Shown: positions 43,681-52,442, counted from the stretch's first letter. The stretch: DNA of 64,000 bases from Methylocystis sp. Sn-Cys (GCF_016745395.1 NZ_JAERVJ010000005.1:1-64000); one strand, 5' to 3'. Notes: generated from the sequence alone by a model not told the origin. Translations and numbers: made by a program.

Positions 43681-44406
43681 ATGGCGAGAGTTGCAGTTGT
43701 CACGGGTGGCACGCGCGGCATCGGCGAGGCGATTTCCAAGGCGCTGAAGGCCGCCGGCTACAATGTCGCCGCGACCTACGCCGGCAATGACGAGGCCGCC
43801 AACAAGTTCAAGGCCGAGACGGGCATTCCGGTCTATAAGTTCGACGTGTCCGATTACGACGCCTGCGCGGCGGGCATCGCCGCCATCGAGAAGGACCTCG
43901 GCCCGGTCGAGATCCTCGTCAACAACGCCGGCATCACCAAGGACCGCCTGTTCCACAAGATGGAGCTCGCGCAGTGGCAGGCGGTGATCAACACCAACCT
44001 CAACTCGCTGTTCAACGTCACGCGCCCGGTCATCAACGGCATGCGCGACCGCGGTTTCGGCCGCATCATCGTCATCTCGTCGATCAACGGCCAGAAGGGC
44101 CAGGCCGGCCAGACCAACTACTCGGCCTCCAAGGCCGGCGACATCGGCTTCGTGAAGGCGCTGGCGCAGGAGAGCGCCTCCAAGGGCATCACCGTCAACG
44201 CCATTGCGCCGGGCTATATCGGCACCGACATGGTGAAGGCCGTGCCGCAGGACGTGCTCGACAAGCACATCATCCCCTATATCGCCGTCGGCCGCCTCGG
44301 CGAGCCGGAGGAGATCGCCCGCGCGGTTGTCTTCCTTGCGGGCGATGACGCCGGCTTCATCACCGGCTCGACGCTGACGATCAACGGCGGCCAGTATATG
44401 GCGTAA
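43681..44406 (+). CDS. phaB: Acetoacetyl-CoA reductase
   Basis: 241 residues with AAGGGAGA before the ATG. The SDR glycine motif TGGTRGIG is at the N-terminus, NNAG near 82, and the catalytic Tyr147 and Lys151 lie in NYSASKAG. The length and NAG/ITKD context match NADPH-dependent PhaB, which makes (R)-3-hydroxybutyryl-CoA for PHB synthase. A terminator follows directly. FabG-type ketoacyl-ACP reductase is the main alternative, but the phaA neighbour favours PhaB. Confidence 0.95.
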   Translation: MARVAVVTGGTRGIGEAISKALKAAGYNVAATYAGNDEAANKFKAETGIPVYKFDVSDYDACAAGIAAIEKDLGPVEILVNNAGITKDRLFHKMELAQWQAVINTNLNSLFNVTRPVINGMRDRGFGRIIVISSINGQKGQAGQTNYSASKAGDIGFVKALAQESASKGITVNAIAPGYIGTDMVKAVPQDVLDKHIIPYIAVGRLGEPEEIARAVVFLAGDDAGFITGSTLTINGGQYMA

Positions 44407-44431
44407 GCCGCGCCGTTGCCGAAAGAACGAT

Positions 44432-44460
44432 ATGGCCGGCCCTTGCGCCGGCCATTTTTT
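44432..44460 (+). terminator. Rho-independent terminator after phaB
   Basis: ATGGCCGGC and GCCGGCCAT form a 9-bp stem with a 6-nt loop, followed by a run of T. It ends the phaAB transcript. It also argues that the next membrane-protein gene starts downstream of it, at 44518, rather than at 44416. Confidence 0.9.
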
Positions 44461-44517
44461 GATGTCCATCTGAGCCACTCGAAAGCCCTCAGGGGCATCT
44501 TTCAAGAGGCGGCCAGC

Positions 44518-45525
44518 ATGCCCCCGGCGCTATCGCCGTCAAGCAATATGCTTGCTTTATCGACGCGGCTCCTCGCCGGACACGGCCGGCGCATCGCGCT
44601 GGCGCTCAACGCATGCTTTTTCATTTTCATCGCTTATTGGCTCAGCGATAAGGTGAGTTATCGGAATGTGCTGGACCAGTTGCGGCAAACGCCGGCGCAG
44701 GCGATTCTCGTCGCAATGGCCATGAACGCGGCGGTTCTGGCGCTTTATGGATTGCGCCTCGCGGCGATCTTGCAGACAAAACCGCTTCCCTGCTTTCTCA
44801 TCGCGAATGTCGGCTTCACACTCAACAGCCTGATCCCGTTCCGCCTCGGGGAAGCCGCCAAGATCTATGTAGGCGGGACATATTTTGGCTTTCCGCTCGG
44901 TAGCCTCGGCGCCGCCGTCGTGATCGAGAAGCTTTATGATCTCTTGGCGGTCGCCGCGCTTGCCATAATCGTCGCCAGCACGCATTCGCCATTCGTCGAC
45001 ATCCCGCCTTCGACGCCTCTTGCTCTTGCCCTGATCCTTACCCCGAGCATTTTGCTGCTCGTGCGGGTTCGACCAAAGACTGGCTTGCGACCGTCCGAAT
45101 GGAAAATACTGAAAAGCGCGCGGATGGAGTCTTTCGTGCGACAGGCGGAAACGCTGCTCGCACATCAAAGCGTCCCACGAGCTGCGCTTTGCACCGCGCT
45201 GATCTGGACTATGAATGTCTGCCTGGTCCTGGTCCTCTTCAGAACGATCTTTCCCGAGATCGATTTTGGCTTGCTTTCCGCCATGACGCTGCTGGCGATC
45301 GGCGCTCTGGCGATCGCCGTTCCCGCCAGCCCCGCGGGGCTCGGCGTGTTCGAGGCGGGCATCGTCGCCTATCTGACAACGGCGCATGGGGTGTCGGCGG
45401 AAAAAGCGATCTCGGCGGCGCTGGCCTATCACTTCTCGATCACCGCGCCGCATACGGCGATCGCTTTTGCCTTTCTGGTCGCGGGATTTCCACGCTTGTT
45501 CGGCAGAGGCCAGCCGACAAAATGA
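44518..45525 (+). CDS. YbhN/AglD-like (UPF0104) integral membrane protein
   Basis: 335 residues from the ATG at 44518, preceded by AAGAGG. There are six to eight hydrophobic segments. NVGFTLNSLIPFRLGEAAKIY and IALAVPASPAGLGVFEAGI-like sequence (IAVPASPAGLGVFEAGIVAY) are the conserved parts of the lysylphosphatidylglycerol-synthase membrane-domain family. Relatives are associated with lipid flipping, hopanoid or cardiolipin transport. It lacks the MprF catalytic domain. The substrate is not known. Confidence 0.85.
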   Translation: MPPALSPSSNMLALSTRLLAGHGRRIALALNACFFIFIAYWLSDKVSYRNVLDQLRQTPAQAILVAMAMNAAVLALYGLRLAAILQTKPLPCFLIANVGFTLNSLIPFRLGEAAKIYVGGTYFGFPLGSLGAAVVIEKLYDLLAVAALAIIVASTHSPFVDIPPSTPLALALILTPSILLLVRVRPKTGLRPSEWKILKSARMESFVRQAETLLAHQSVPRAALCTALIWTMNVCLVLVLFRTIFPEIDFGLLSAMTLLAIGALAIAVPASPAGLGVFEAGIVAYLTTAHGVSAEKAISAALAYHFSITAPHTAIAFAFLVAGFPRLFGRGQPTK

Positions 45526-45545
45526 GAGGCCGCCTTGGTTTCACT

Positions 45546-45625
45546 GTCATTCCCGACGCTCGCGAAGCGAGCGATCGGGAATCCAGAGTAACAAACAGCG
45601 CTCTATTCAAGCGGAAACCACATCA
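45546..45625. repeat. Family A repeat, truncated
   Basis: GTCATTCCCGACGCTCGCGAAGCGAGCGATCGGGAATCCAGAG is present, but the right half is replaced by GCTCTATTCAAGCGGAAAC, which is the reverse complement of the family flank GTTTCCGTTTGAATAG. It lies 17 bp from the stop of the sulfate-binding-protein gene. Confidence 0.7.
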
Positions 45626-45641
45626 CCAATGGGCCCCGCCC

Positions 45642-46649
45642 TCACCGTTTCTGAATCTCGTCGAACACCCCGCCGTCCGCGAAGAACTTCTTCTGCGCCG
45701 CCGGCCAGCCGCCGAACTGCTTGTCGATGGTGACGAGGTCGATCTTGGCGAAACGCCGCAAATCCTCTTTGGCGGCATGCTGCGGATAGGCCGGGCGATA
45801 GCCATATTTCGCAATTGTCGCCTGTGTCGCCGGCTCGAAGAGATAGGCCAGGAAGGCTTCCGCCGGCTTGCGCGTTCCCTTGGCGTCGACATTGCCGTCG
45901 ACGAGAGAGACGGCGGGCTCGGCGAGAATGGAGATCGAAGGCGTGACGATCTCGAATTTATCCGCGCCGAATTCCTGCAAGGCAAGAAAAGCTTCGTTCT
46001 CCCAGGCGATCAGCACATCGCCGATGCCGCGCTGGGCGAAGGTGACCGTCGAGCCGCGCGCGCCAGTGTCGAGCACGGGCGCATTGGCGTAGATCGCCTT
46101 TACGAATTCCTGCGTCTTCGCCTCGTCGCCCTTGAAGGCCTTCAGCCCATAGGCCCAGGCCGCAAGGAAATTCCAACGCGCGCCGCCGCCGGTCTTGGGA
46201 TTGGGCGCGACGACGACGACGCCGGGCTTGGCGAGCCCGTCCCAATCCTTGATCCCCTTCGGATTGCCCTTTCGCACCAGCAGAACGATGGTCGACGTAT
46301 AGGGGGCGGAATTATTTGGCAGCCGCTTCTGCCAATCAGCCGGAATCTTTTTCGTTTTCGACGCGATGGCGTCGATGTCATTGGCGAGGGCCAAAGTCAC
46401 GACATCGGCCGGGAGCCCGTCTATCACCGAACGCGCCTGCGCGCCGGAGCCGCCATGCGAACTCTGGAGAGAAATCTCCTCCCCGGTTTTTTTCTTCCAG
46501 TCCTCGGCAAAGGATTTGTTGACGGCTTTATACAGCTCACGGGTGGGGTCGTAGGACACATTGAGCAGGGTCTGCCCCGCAAGAGCCGGGACCGCGAATA
46601 GACCGGCGAGAACGACGCAAGCAAGTTTCGAGAACGGAAGATGGCGCAT
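45642..46649 (-). CDS. Sulfate/thiosulfate ABC transporter substrate-binding protein
   Basis: 335 residues with a signal peptide ([16 protein letters not shown]). [20 protein letters not shown] and [25 protein letters not shown] are strong signatures of the Sbp/CysP family, with residues that bind the sulfate dianion. It works in the periplasm. No cysT, cysW or cysA gene is adjacent on either side, so it is an orphan that must use a transporter encoded elsewhere. The promoter region upstream contains an inverted repeat. Confidence 0.94.
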   Translation of the reverse strand: MRHLPFSKLACVVLAGLFAVPALAGQTLLNVSYDPTRELYKAVNKSFAEDWKKKTGEEISLQSSHGGSGAQARSVIDGLPADVVTLALANDIDAIASKTKKIPADWQKRLPNNSAPYTSTIVLLVRKGNPKGIKDWDGLAKPGVVVVAPNPKTGGGARWNFLAAWAYGLKAFKGDEAKTQEFVKAIYANAPVLDTGARGSTVTFAQRGIGDVLIAWENEAFLALQEFGADKFEIVTPSISILAEPAVSLVDGNVDAKGTRKPAEAFLAYLFEPATQATIAKYGYRPAYPQHAAKEDLRRFAKIDLVTIDKQFGGWPAAQKKFFADGGVFDEIQKR

Positions 46650-46684
46650 GCCTGACTCCAGGAGAGAAATCCATTAATTCAATA

Positions 46685-46704
46685 GACTATGTAATCTGAT
46701 AGTC
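46685..46704. promoter_or_regulatory. Inverted repeat upstream of the sulfate-binding-protein gene
   Basis: GACTAT-GTAATCTG-ATAGTC, a 6-8-6 palindrome in an AT-rich stretch 36 bp upstream of the sulfate-binding-protein start. It is a candidate operator in the divergent gap shared with the DUF2235 gene. The regulator is unknown; Rrf2-type and LysR-type factors of sulfur metabolism are possible. Confidence 0.4.
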
Positions 46705-46793
46705 AAGCGCTCTCGCGGACAGCGCGTTGCGTCCTATTTCAAACTGGCGGATAAAACCCCATTGCGGCGTCGTTTTTGGTCGAGGTGGTTTCA

Positions 46794-48068
46794 ATGAGCG
46801 ACACTATGGCGAAGGCCCCGGCAAGCCAGCGTTTCAAGCGGCTCGTCGTTTTCTGCGACGGCACCTGGAACAAGGAAGATCAGAAAAGCCGGAACGGCCA
46901 GCCCTGCCCGACCAATGTGCTGCGTCTCTTCGAATTGACGCGCATCGACGACGGAAACGGCTGCCCGCAGGTCGCTTATTATGTCCGCGGCGTCGGCACG
47001 CGCTGGGACGAGCGCATCAAGGGCGGCGGCTTCGGTTACGGCATCTCCGACAATATCAAGGACGCCTATCGTTTTCTCGTCAGCAATTATGCGCCCGGCG
47101 ACGAAATCTTTCTCTTCGGCTTCAGCCGCGGCGCCTACACGGTGCGCAGTCTCGCGGGGATGATTTACAACGTCGGCATTCTGCAGCGCGAGTATCTGCA
47201 CCTGGTCGACGACGCCTTCGATCATTACCGAAGCGCCGACCCGCAATGGCATCCGAGCAGCCAAGCCTCGCAGGACTTCAAAAACGCCTATACGAATGGC
47301 GGGGAGACGATCACATTCCTCGGCGTCTGGGACACGGTGGGCGCGCTCGGCGCGCCATTCGGCGTCGTGCTGGGTTGGCTGCTGAACAAATTCTTCCCCA
47401 CGCAATTTCACGACACCAAGATCAGCCCGATCATTCTCAACGCCTATCACGCGGCCTCCATCGACGAGAAGCGTTGGCCCTTCCGTCCGACGCGCATGGA
47501 GCTGACGCCGACACGCAAAGAAGAAGCCGACACTCTGCGCGCCAAGGGCGACAAATCGACCTTCAACTATGAGGAGGTCTGGTTCCCCGGCGTGCATTCC
47601 GACGTCGGCGGGGGCTATGAGGATTCGAGCCTCTCCGACTGCGGCCTGAAGTGGATGGTCGACAAGGCCAAGGCGCACGGCTTGTGCGTGCGCGATTACG
47701 GCGACGTGCCGTCACGCGCCTTCCACCCGAATCCGCAAGCCCCGCTGCATAATTCGCAAACGGTCTGGTACGAGTGGACGACGAAGCTCTATATCTACTG
47801 GCCGAGAGCGCTGCTGAAGATCATCCGCAAGGACGACGCGCCGCAGATCGATCGCGTGCAGCCGAACGGCGACTTCATTCGCCAGATCGACCATTCTCCG
47901 GCGCTTGCGGCGAAGGTCGCCGAGTTTCCGATCAAAAACGATTTCGAAATCGATCTCTCCGATTCCGTGCGGGAAAAGCTGGCGAAAGACGAAAGCTACC
48001 GGCCGCTCAATCTGGCGCGCGACACGGCGCCCGCCAGCGGGCCAATCGCCGAAGACGCAGAAGCTTAA
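46794..48068 (+). CDS. DUF2235 (Tle1-like) alpha/beta-hydrolase
   Basis: 424 residues from the ATG at 46794. The opening RLVVFCDGTWNKEDQ and the nucleophile elbow GFSRGAYTVRSL with Ser111 define DUF2235, the T6SS phospholipase Tle1 domain. VWFPGVHSDVGGGYEDSSLSD carries the catalytic Asp/His region. There is no signal peptide. Unlike effector genes it has no VgrG, PAAR or immunity gene nearby, so a housekeeping lipase or esterase role is equally possible. Confidence 0.88.
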   Translation: MSDTMAKAPASQRFKRLVVFCDGTWNKEDQKSRNGQPCPTNVLRLFELTRIDDGNGCPQVAYYVRGVGTRWDERIKGGGFGYGISDNIKDAYRFLVSNYAPGDEIFLFGFSRGAYTVRSLAGMIYNVGILQREYLHLVDDAFDHYRSADPQWHPSSQASQDFKNAYTNGGETITFLGVWDTVGALGAPFGVVLGWLLNKFFPTQFHDTKISPIILNAYHAASIDEKRWPFRPTRMELTPTRKEEADTLRAKGDKSTFNYEEVWFPGVHSDVGGGYEDSSLSDCGLKWMVDKAKAHGLCVRDYGDVPSRAFHPNPQAPLHNSQTVWYEWTTKLYIYWPRALLKIIRKDDAPQIDRVQPNGDFIRQIDHSPALAAKVAEFPIKNDFEIDLSDSVREKLAKDESYRPLNLARDTAPASGPIAEDAEA

Positions 48069-48083
48069 TAAGATTGGTTCACT

Positions 48084-48183
48084 GTCATTCCCGACGCTCG
48101 CGAAGCGAGCGATCGGGAATCCAGAGCAACACTAGCTACTATTGCTCTGGATTCCCGGTCGCGCTTCGCGCGCCGGGAATGAC
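48084..48183. repeat. Family A palindromic repeat, copy 5
   Basis: GTCATTCCCGACGCTCGCGAAGCGAGCG, TCGGGAATCCAGAGCAA, loop, TTGCTCTGGATTCCCG, GTCGCGCTTCGCGCGCC and GGGAATGAC. It is a complete copy 15 bp after the DUF2235 stop. Its left half is nearly identical to the truncated copy at 45.5 kb. Confidence 0.85.
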
Positions 48184-48245
48184 AGTGAGCCGACCCCTGC
48201 CCTTTTCATGCTGGAACGCCGTCTCCGCCTTCGCAGAAGACGGCC

Positions 48246-48440
48246 TTACGCGCGCGCCTTGCGTTTTTGCATCAGACAAGCAGTCTCGCTCCCGCGGGGA
48301 CCGACCGCAATCTTCTTGGCGCAGCGCGCGCTCGCCTCTTCCGTTTGCGCTTCTTGCTTTCCGGGCGAATTCTCGGAATTCGTGAAGAAGCCCAAAGCGC
48401 TCGCGAAGATCGCCGCCGTCAGGACCACGAAAAAGCGCAT
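48246..48440 (-). CDS. Small secreted or membrane protein, unknown
   Basis: 64 residues. The N-terminus MRFFVVLTAAIFASALGFF is a good signal peptide or single membrane segment. The rest (EAQTEEASARCAKKIAVGP) is charged with two cysteines. It is divergent from the MarR gene and shares its upstream region, so it could be controlled by it. No family recognised. Confidence 0.55.
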   Translation of the reverse strand: MRFFVVLTAAIFASALGFFTNSENSPGKQEAQTEEASARCAKKIAVGPRGSETACLMQKRKARA

Positions 48441-48505
48441 GTCGACGCTCCGATAGCTGTTTGCGGGCCTGCCGGCCGCGCGACCCTGCGATCATGTCAG
48501 AGGCG

Positions 48506-48554
48506 CACATAGGGCGCTGTGTCGGCGCGCACATTGACGAAGGACACATAGGGG
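48506..48554. promoter_or_regulatory. Direct repeats CACATAGGG upstream of the MarR gene
   Basis: CACATAGGG occurs at about 48506 and 48546, 40 bp apart. Between them lie TGTGTC (48518-48523) and GACACA (48543-48548) in inverted orientation. The cluster sits just before the MarR ATG at 48569 and in the gap to a divergent small gene, a plausible autoregulatory operator region. Confidence 0.4.
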
Positions 48555-48568
48555 CATATACATCTTTC

Positions 48569-49033
48569 ATGACTGCGCCCGACCCCGCCGACGTCAAAGC
48601 CTGTGCGCAAAGCTGCGCCGCCGCCAATGTGCGCCGCGCCAGCCGCGCCGTGACGCGGCTCTACGGTCAATTCATGGCCGAGACGGGGTTGGAGCCGACG
48701 CAGTATTCTTTACTTGTCGCCTGCTCGCTGACCGGCGGCGCAACGGTGAGCAAGCTGGCGGAAGCCTTTGTGATGGACCGCAGCGCGCTCGCCCGAAACC
48801 TCGCTGTTATGCAGAAGCGCGGGCTCGTGAAGGTGAGGCCCGGCGAAGACCGGCGCACGCGCAAAGTAGCGCTGACGCCTTTCGGCGAGTCGACGCTCGC
48901 CAACGCTATGCCGCATTGGCGCGAGGCGCAGAGCGCCGTCGAAAAACAATTCGGCGCCGAACGGCTGCAAAAACTGCTCTCCGAGCTGCGCGAGCTGATG
49001 AAAGCGAGCGCCGAGATTGGAGAGAGGGACTGA
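48569..49033 (+). CDS. MarR-family transcriptional regulator
   Basis: 154 residues from the ATG at 48569; longer readings only translate the repeated upstream DNA. The winged helix is visible in GGATVSKLAEAFVMDRSALARNLAVMQKRGLVKVRPGEDRRTRKVALT (about 55-105), with the DRR wing. N-terminal cysteines (KACAQSCAAANVRR, near residues 11 and 15) are unusual and might sense oxidants. It is 34 bp upstream of the ferredoxin-type/SCP2 gene and probably controls it. Confidence 0.9.
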   Translation: MTAPDPADVKACAQSCAAANVRRASRAVTRLYGQFMAETGLEPTQYSLLVACSLTGGATVSKLAEAFVMDRSALARNLAVMQKRGLVKVRPGEDRRTRKVALTPFGESTLANAMPHWREAQSAVEKQFGAERLQKLLSELRELMKASAEIGERD

Positions 49034-49067
49034 CGCGCGTCTTTTTAGCCAAAAAGGGGTATATGCC

Positions 49068-50360
49068 ATGAATGTGCTTGCGAACGCCGTTTCACCGACG
49101 CTCGACGCCCAAGGACTACGCCAGATCGCGCTCGCCGCCGGCGCCGATGACGTCGGCTTTGTCGCGATCGACGACGCCGCCCTCGACGATCAACGCGCCG
49201 ACATCCTCGCCGCATTCCCTTTCGCGCGCACGCTCATGCCTTTCGTCGTGAAAATGAACCGCGAGAATATTCGCAGCCCCGCACGCTCCCTCGCCAATAC
49301 GGAGTTTCACCATACCGGCCGCGAATGCGACGGAATTGCGCACGCCATCGTCGAAACACTCGAAACACTCGGGCGCCGCGCCGCCTATCCGCCGCTTGCC
49401 TTTCCGATGGAGGCGGAGCGATGGCCCGGCAAGATGTGGGTGATCGCCCATAAGCCCGTCGCCGTCGCAGCAGGTCTCGGGCGCATGGGGATTCACCGCA
49501 ATGTCATCCACCCCAAGTTCGGCAATTTCATCCTGCTCGGCACAGTCGTGACCGACCTGGAGGTTGCGCATGATTGCGCGCCGATCGACTTCAATCCCTG
49601 TCTCGAATGCAAGCTCTGCGTCGCCGCCTGCCCCACCGGCGCGATCGCGCCCGACGGCCATTTCGATTTTTCCGCCTGCTACACGCATAATTATCGCGAG
49701 TTCATGGGCGGCTTTTTAGACTTCGTCGAGACGATCGCCGACGCGAAGAGCGCGCGCGCTTATCAGCAAAAATTCAACGACGCCGAAACCATCTCGATGT
49801 GGCAGAGCCTCGCCTATGGGCCGAACTATAAGGCCGCTTATTGCCTCGCCGTCTGTCCGGCGGGCGAGGATGTCATCGGCGCCTATCACGCCGACAAAAA
49901 GAAGTTCCTGCACGCCTTCCTCGATCCGCTGAAGGAAAAGGTCGAGACCATTTATGTGAGGCGCGGGTCCGACGCGGAGGATTATGTCGCGCGCCGCTTT
50001 CCGCATAAGCGGGTCAAACATGTCGGCGCCGTGCTGCGACCGACGAATATCGACGGTTTCCTCGGCGGCATGCGCAACCTCTTTCAGCGCAACAAAGCCG
50101 AAGGGTTAGAGGCGGTCTATCACTTCATCTTCACCGGCGCGCGTCGCCGACAGGCGACCATCACCATCTCCGACAAAAAACTGCGCGTAGAAAACGGCCT
50201 GATCGGGCAACCAGACCTCGCCGTCACCGCCGACAGCGAGACCTGGATACGCTTCCTGCGCAAGGAAACGAGCCTGCCATGGGCGCTGCTGAGTCGCCGC
50301 ATTAAACTACGCGGCGACCCAAGATTGCTCATGGCCTTCGGCAAGTGTTTTCCCGGCTGA
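49068..50360 (+). CDS. Ferredoxin-type reductase-like protein with C-terminal SCP2 domain
   Basis: 430 residues from the ATG at 49068. The N-terminal half resembles the QueG/reductive-dehalogenase fold. It has a ferredoxin motif CLECKLCVAACPTGA (from 178) for one [4Fe-4S] cluster. A second set, SACYTHNY and YCLAVCPAGED, is spaced irregularly. Residues about 345-430 match an SCP2 sterol-carrier domain (ATITISDKKLRVENGLIGQPDLAVT). There is no Tat signal. The substrate is probably hydrophobic; the reaction is unknown. It is regulated with, or by, the MarR gene before it. Confidence 0.78.
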   Translation: MNVLANAVSPTLDAQGLRQIALAAGADDVGFVAIDDAALDDQRADILAAFPFARTLMPFVVKMNRENIRSPARSLANTEFHHTGRECDGIAHAIVETLETLGRRAAYPPLAFPMEAERWPGKMWVIAHKPVAVAAGLGRMGIHRNVIHPKFGNFILLGTVVTDLEVAHDCAPIDFNPCLECKLCVAACPTGAIAPDGHFDFSACYTHNYREFMGGFLDFVETIADAKSARAYQQKFNDAETISMWQSLAYGPNYKAAYCLAVCPAGEDVIGAYHADKKKFLHAFLDPLKEKVETIYVRRGSDAEDYVARRFPHKRVKHVGAVLRPTNIDGFLGGMRNLFQRNKAEGLEAVYHFIFTGARRRQATITISDKKLRVENGLIGQPDLAVTADSETWIRFLRKETSLPWALLSRRIKLRGDPRLLMAFGKCFPG

Positions 50361-50363
50361 GCG

Positions 50364-52442
50364 TTACCCCACCGCCATCCGCGCCGGCTGGCTCGAATGC
50401 GCGGCGACAATCTCGCGCGCCTGCTTGCCGACGACTTCCGCGAGATGGTCGAAGCGCGACTGGAAGAAACCGGCGCCGGCCGTCGCCGAGCGCAGCTCGA
50501 CGATGAGATTATCCATCTCCGCCTCGGGGATCAGCGCCTCGAGCTTGTCCCAGCCGGTCCACCCCTCGCGCGGGCCGAAGCCGATGATCTGCCCGCGCCG
50601 CGCCGACACCAGCCCGGTGGCGCGCGACATCGCCTCGCTCGGCACGAAAATATCGACGGCCAGTACAGGCTCGAGCAGAATCGGCTCGGCCTTGCCCAGC
50701 GCCTCGCTCATGCCGATGCGCGCCGCCGTGCGGAAGGCCATGTCGGAGGAATCGACCGTATGGTACGAGCCATCCGTCAGCACCGCTTCGACATCGACCA
50801 CCGGAAAGCCAAGCGGCCCATGGATCATCGCGTCCTGGCAACCCGCCTCCACGGAAGAGAAATATTGCCTGGGCACCGCGCCGCCATGCACGCGCTCGGC
50901 GAAGGCGAAGCCCTCTCCACGCTCGCGCGGCGCGACTTCCAGCACCACGTCTCCAAACTGGCCGTGACCGCCGGATTGCTTCTTGTGCCGCCCGCGCACT
51001 GTCACCTTGTGACGGATCGTCTCGCGATAGGCGACGATCGGCCTCGATACCTCGACGGTGACGCCGAAGCGCGATTGCAGCCGCTCTAGCGCGACGCGCA
51101 GATGCATCTCGCCCTGGCCATAGAGCTTGATCTGCGACATCTCCTGATCGTGCACGAAAATGAGCGACGGGTCTTCCTCGACGAGTTTGGCCATCGCCGC
51201 CGCGAGGCGCATTTCGTCCTTGCGATCCTTCACGACCAGCGCCAGCGCATGCACGGGATCGGGCGCGCGCGCGCGCGTTGCGAGACCGGCGAGGTCCGCC
51301 TTTCCATCAGCGACCACGGTGTCGCCGGTCTGCGCATGTTCGAGCCGGCCGAGCGCGACGACGTCGCCCTCTTTGGCGTCAGTCACCTTGGTGAGAGCGG
51401 CGCCCGCGAAGCGCGACATGCCCGAGACGCGATCCTCGCCCTGCGGGGAGCGAAGCGTCTGCCCATCCGCAACATCGCCGCGCAACACGCGCGCGATCGA
51501 CAGCTTGCCGCCATGCGACGTATGCGTGGTGCGAAGGACGCGCGCCATCGGCGGGCCATTCTCCGCGACGCCGAGCCGCGCCCGCGTCTCGGCGACGCCC
51601 GGAGCCTCATGGCGCAACGCTTTCAGCAGCCGCGTGACGCCCGCCCCGCGCTCCGCCGAACCAATGAAAACCGGAACGACGAGTCCCCCGCGCAATTCTT
51701 TCGTCAGATCGTCGAAGACCTGATCGCGCGGCGGCTCGATGTCGGAAATCAATTCCTCCATCAGCGCGTCGTCGTAATCGGCGAGGCGCTCCAGCATGGA
51801 ATAGCGGGCTTCTTTTTCGAGCGCCGCCTCGCCTTGCGGAATTTCGACGACTTCGGAAGGCGCATGTTCGCGATAGACGTAAGCGCGCTCTAGAGCGAGA
51901 TCAATGAAGCCGACGGCGACGCCGTTGCTCCAGATCGGAATTTGCCGCAACAGCAAGGGCGCGCGTGACGCCGGCTGCAAGATATTCAATGCGTCGCGCA
52001 CGTCGATCGTCGCCGCATCGATCTTGTTGAGGAACAGGAGATGCGGAACCCCGAACTCCTCGAGCTGACGCAGCGTCAACTGCAGCGCCGCAACCTTGCG
52101 CTCATCCGCCTCGCAGACGACGATCGCGGCGTCGACGGCGGGAAGAATGTTGCGCGCCTCATGCGCGAATTCGACGGAGCCTGGCAGATCGACGAAAGTG
52201 TAGCGGTCGCCCATGTAATCGACGGCCGCGATATTGGCCTCGACGCTCATCTTATGCGCGCGCGCCTCGGGGCTGGCGTCGCCGACGCTCGAACCGTCTG
52301 CAACCGAGCCTTGTTTTGCGATTGTCTTGTTGGACGCGAGAATGGCTTCGAGCAGCGTGGTCTTGCCACATTGGAAGGGGCCGGCCAGCGCGATCAGCCG
52401 GGAGCCCCGCGCTCTCGCTTCGTGGGAGAAGGTCTCGCCCAT
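50364..52442 (-). CDS. Elongation factor G-like GTPase
   Basis: 692 residues from the ATG at 52442 with a strong AAGGGAGGA. The P-loop GPFQCGKTT (21-29), G3 DLPGSVEFAHEA and G4 NKIDA are present, followed by EF-G domains II-V (IAYRETI, SGGHGQFGDVVLEV, SSDMAFRTAARIGM). It is diverged from canonical FusA, which is normally encoded with rpsL-rpsG. It corresponds to the EF-G2-like paralogues that lack clear translocation function. It is divergent from rph. Confidence 0.88.
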   Translation of the reverse strand: MGETFSHEARARGSRLIALAGPFQCGKTTLLEAILASNKTIAKQGSVADGSSVGDASPEARAHKMSVEANIAAVDYMGDRYTFVDLPGSVEFAHEARNILPAVDAAIVVCEADERKVAALQLTLRQLEEFGVPHLLFLNKIDAATIDVRDALNILQPASRAPLLLRQIPIWSNGVAVGFIDLALERAYVYREHAPSEVVEIPQGEAALEKEARYSMLERLADYDDALMEELISDIEPPRDQVFDDLTKELRGGLVVPVFIGSAERGAGVTRLLKALRHEAPGVAETRARLGVAENGPPMARVLRTTHTSHGGKLSIARVLRGDVADGQTLRSPQGEDRVSGMSRFAGAALTKVTDAKEGDVVALGRLEHAQTGDTVVADGKADLAGLATRARAPDPVHALALVVKDRKDEMRLAAAMAKLVEEDPSLIFVHDQEMSQIKLYGQGEMHLRVALERLQSRFGVTVEVSRPIVAYRETIRHKVTVRGRHKKQSGGHGQFGDVVLEVAPRERGEGFAFAERVHGGAVPRQYFSSVEAGCQDAMIHGPLGFPVVDVEAVLTDGSYHTVDSSDMAFRTAARIGMSEALGKAEPILLEPVLAVDIFVPSEAMSRATGLVSARRGQIIGFGPREGWTGWDKLEALIPEAEMDNLIVELRSATAGAGFFQSRFDHLAEVVGKQAREIVAAHSSQPARMAVG

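Noticed and set aside
48061-48190. Open frames reading RRSRSERSGIQSN-type peptides here and near 3.6, 25.2 and 45.6 kb
   Set aside because: They are translations of family A and B palindromic repeats and recur only because the DNA repeats.
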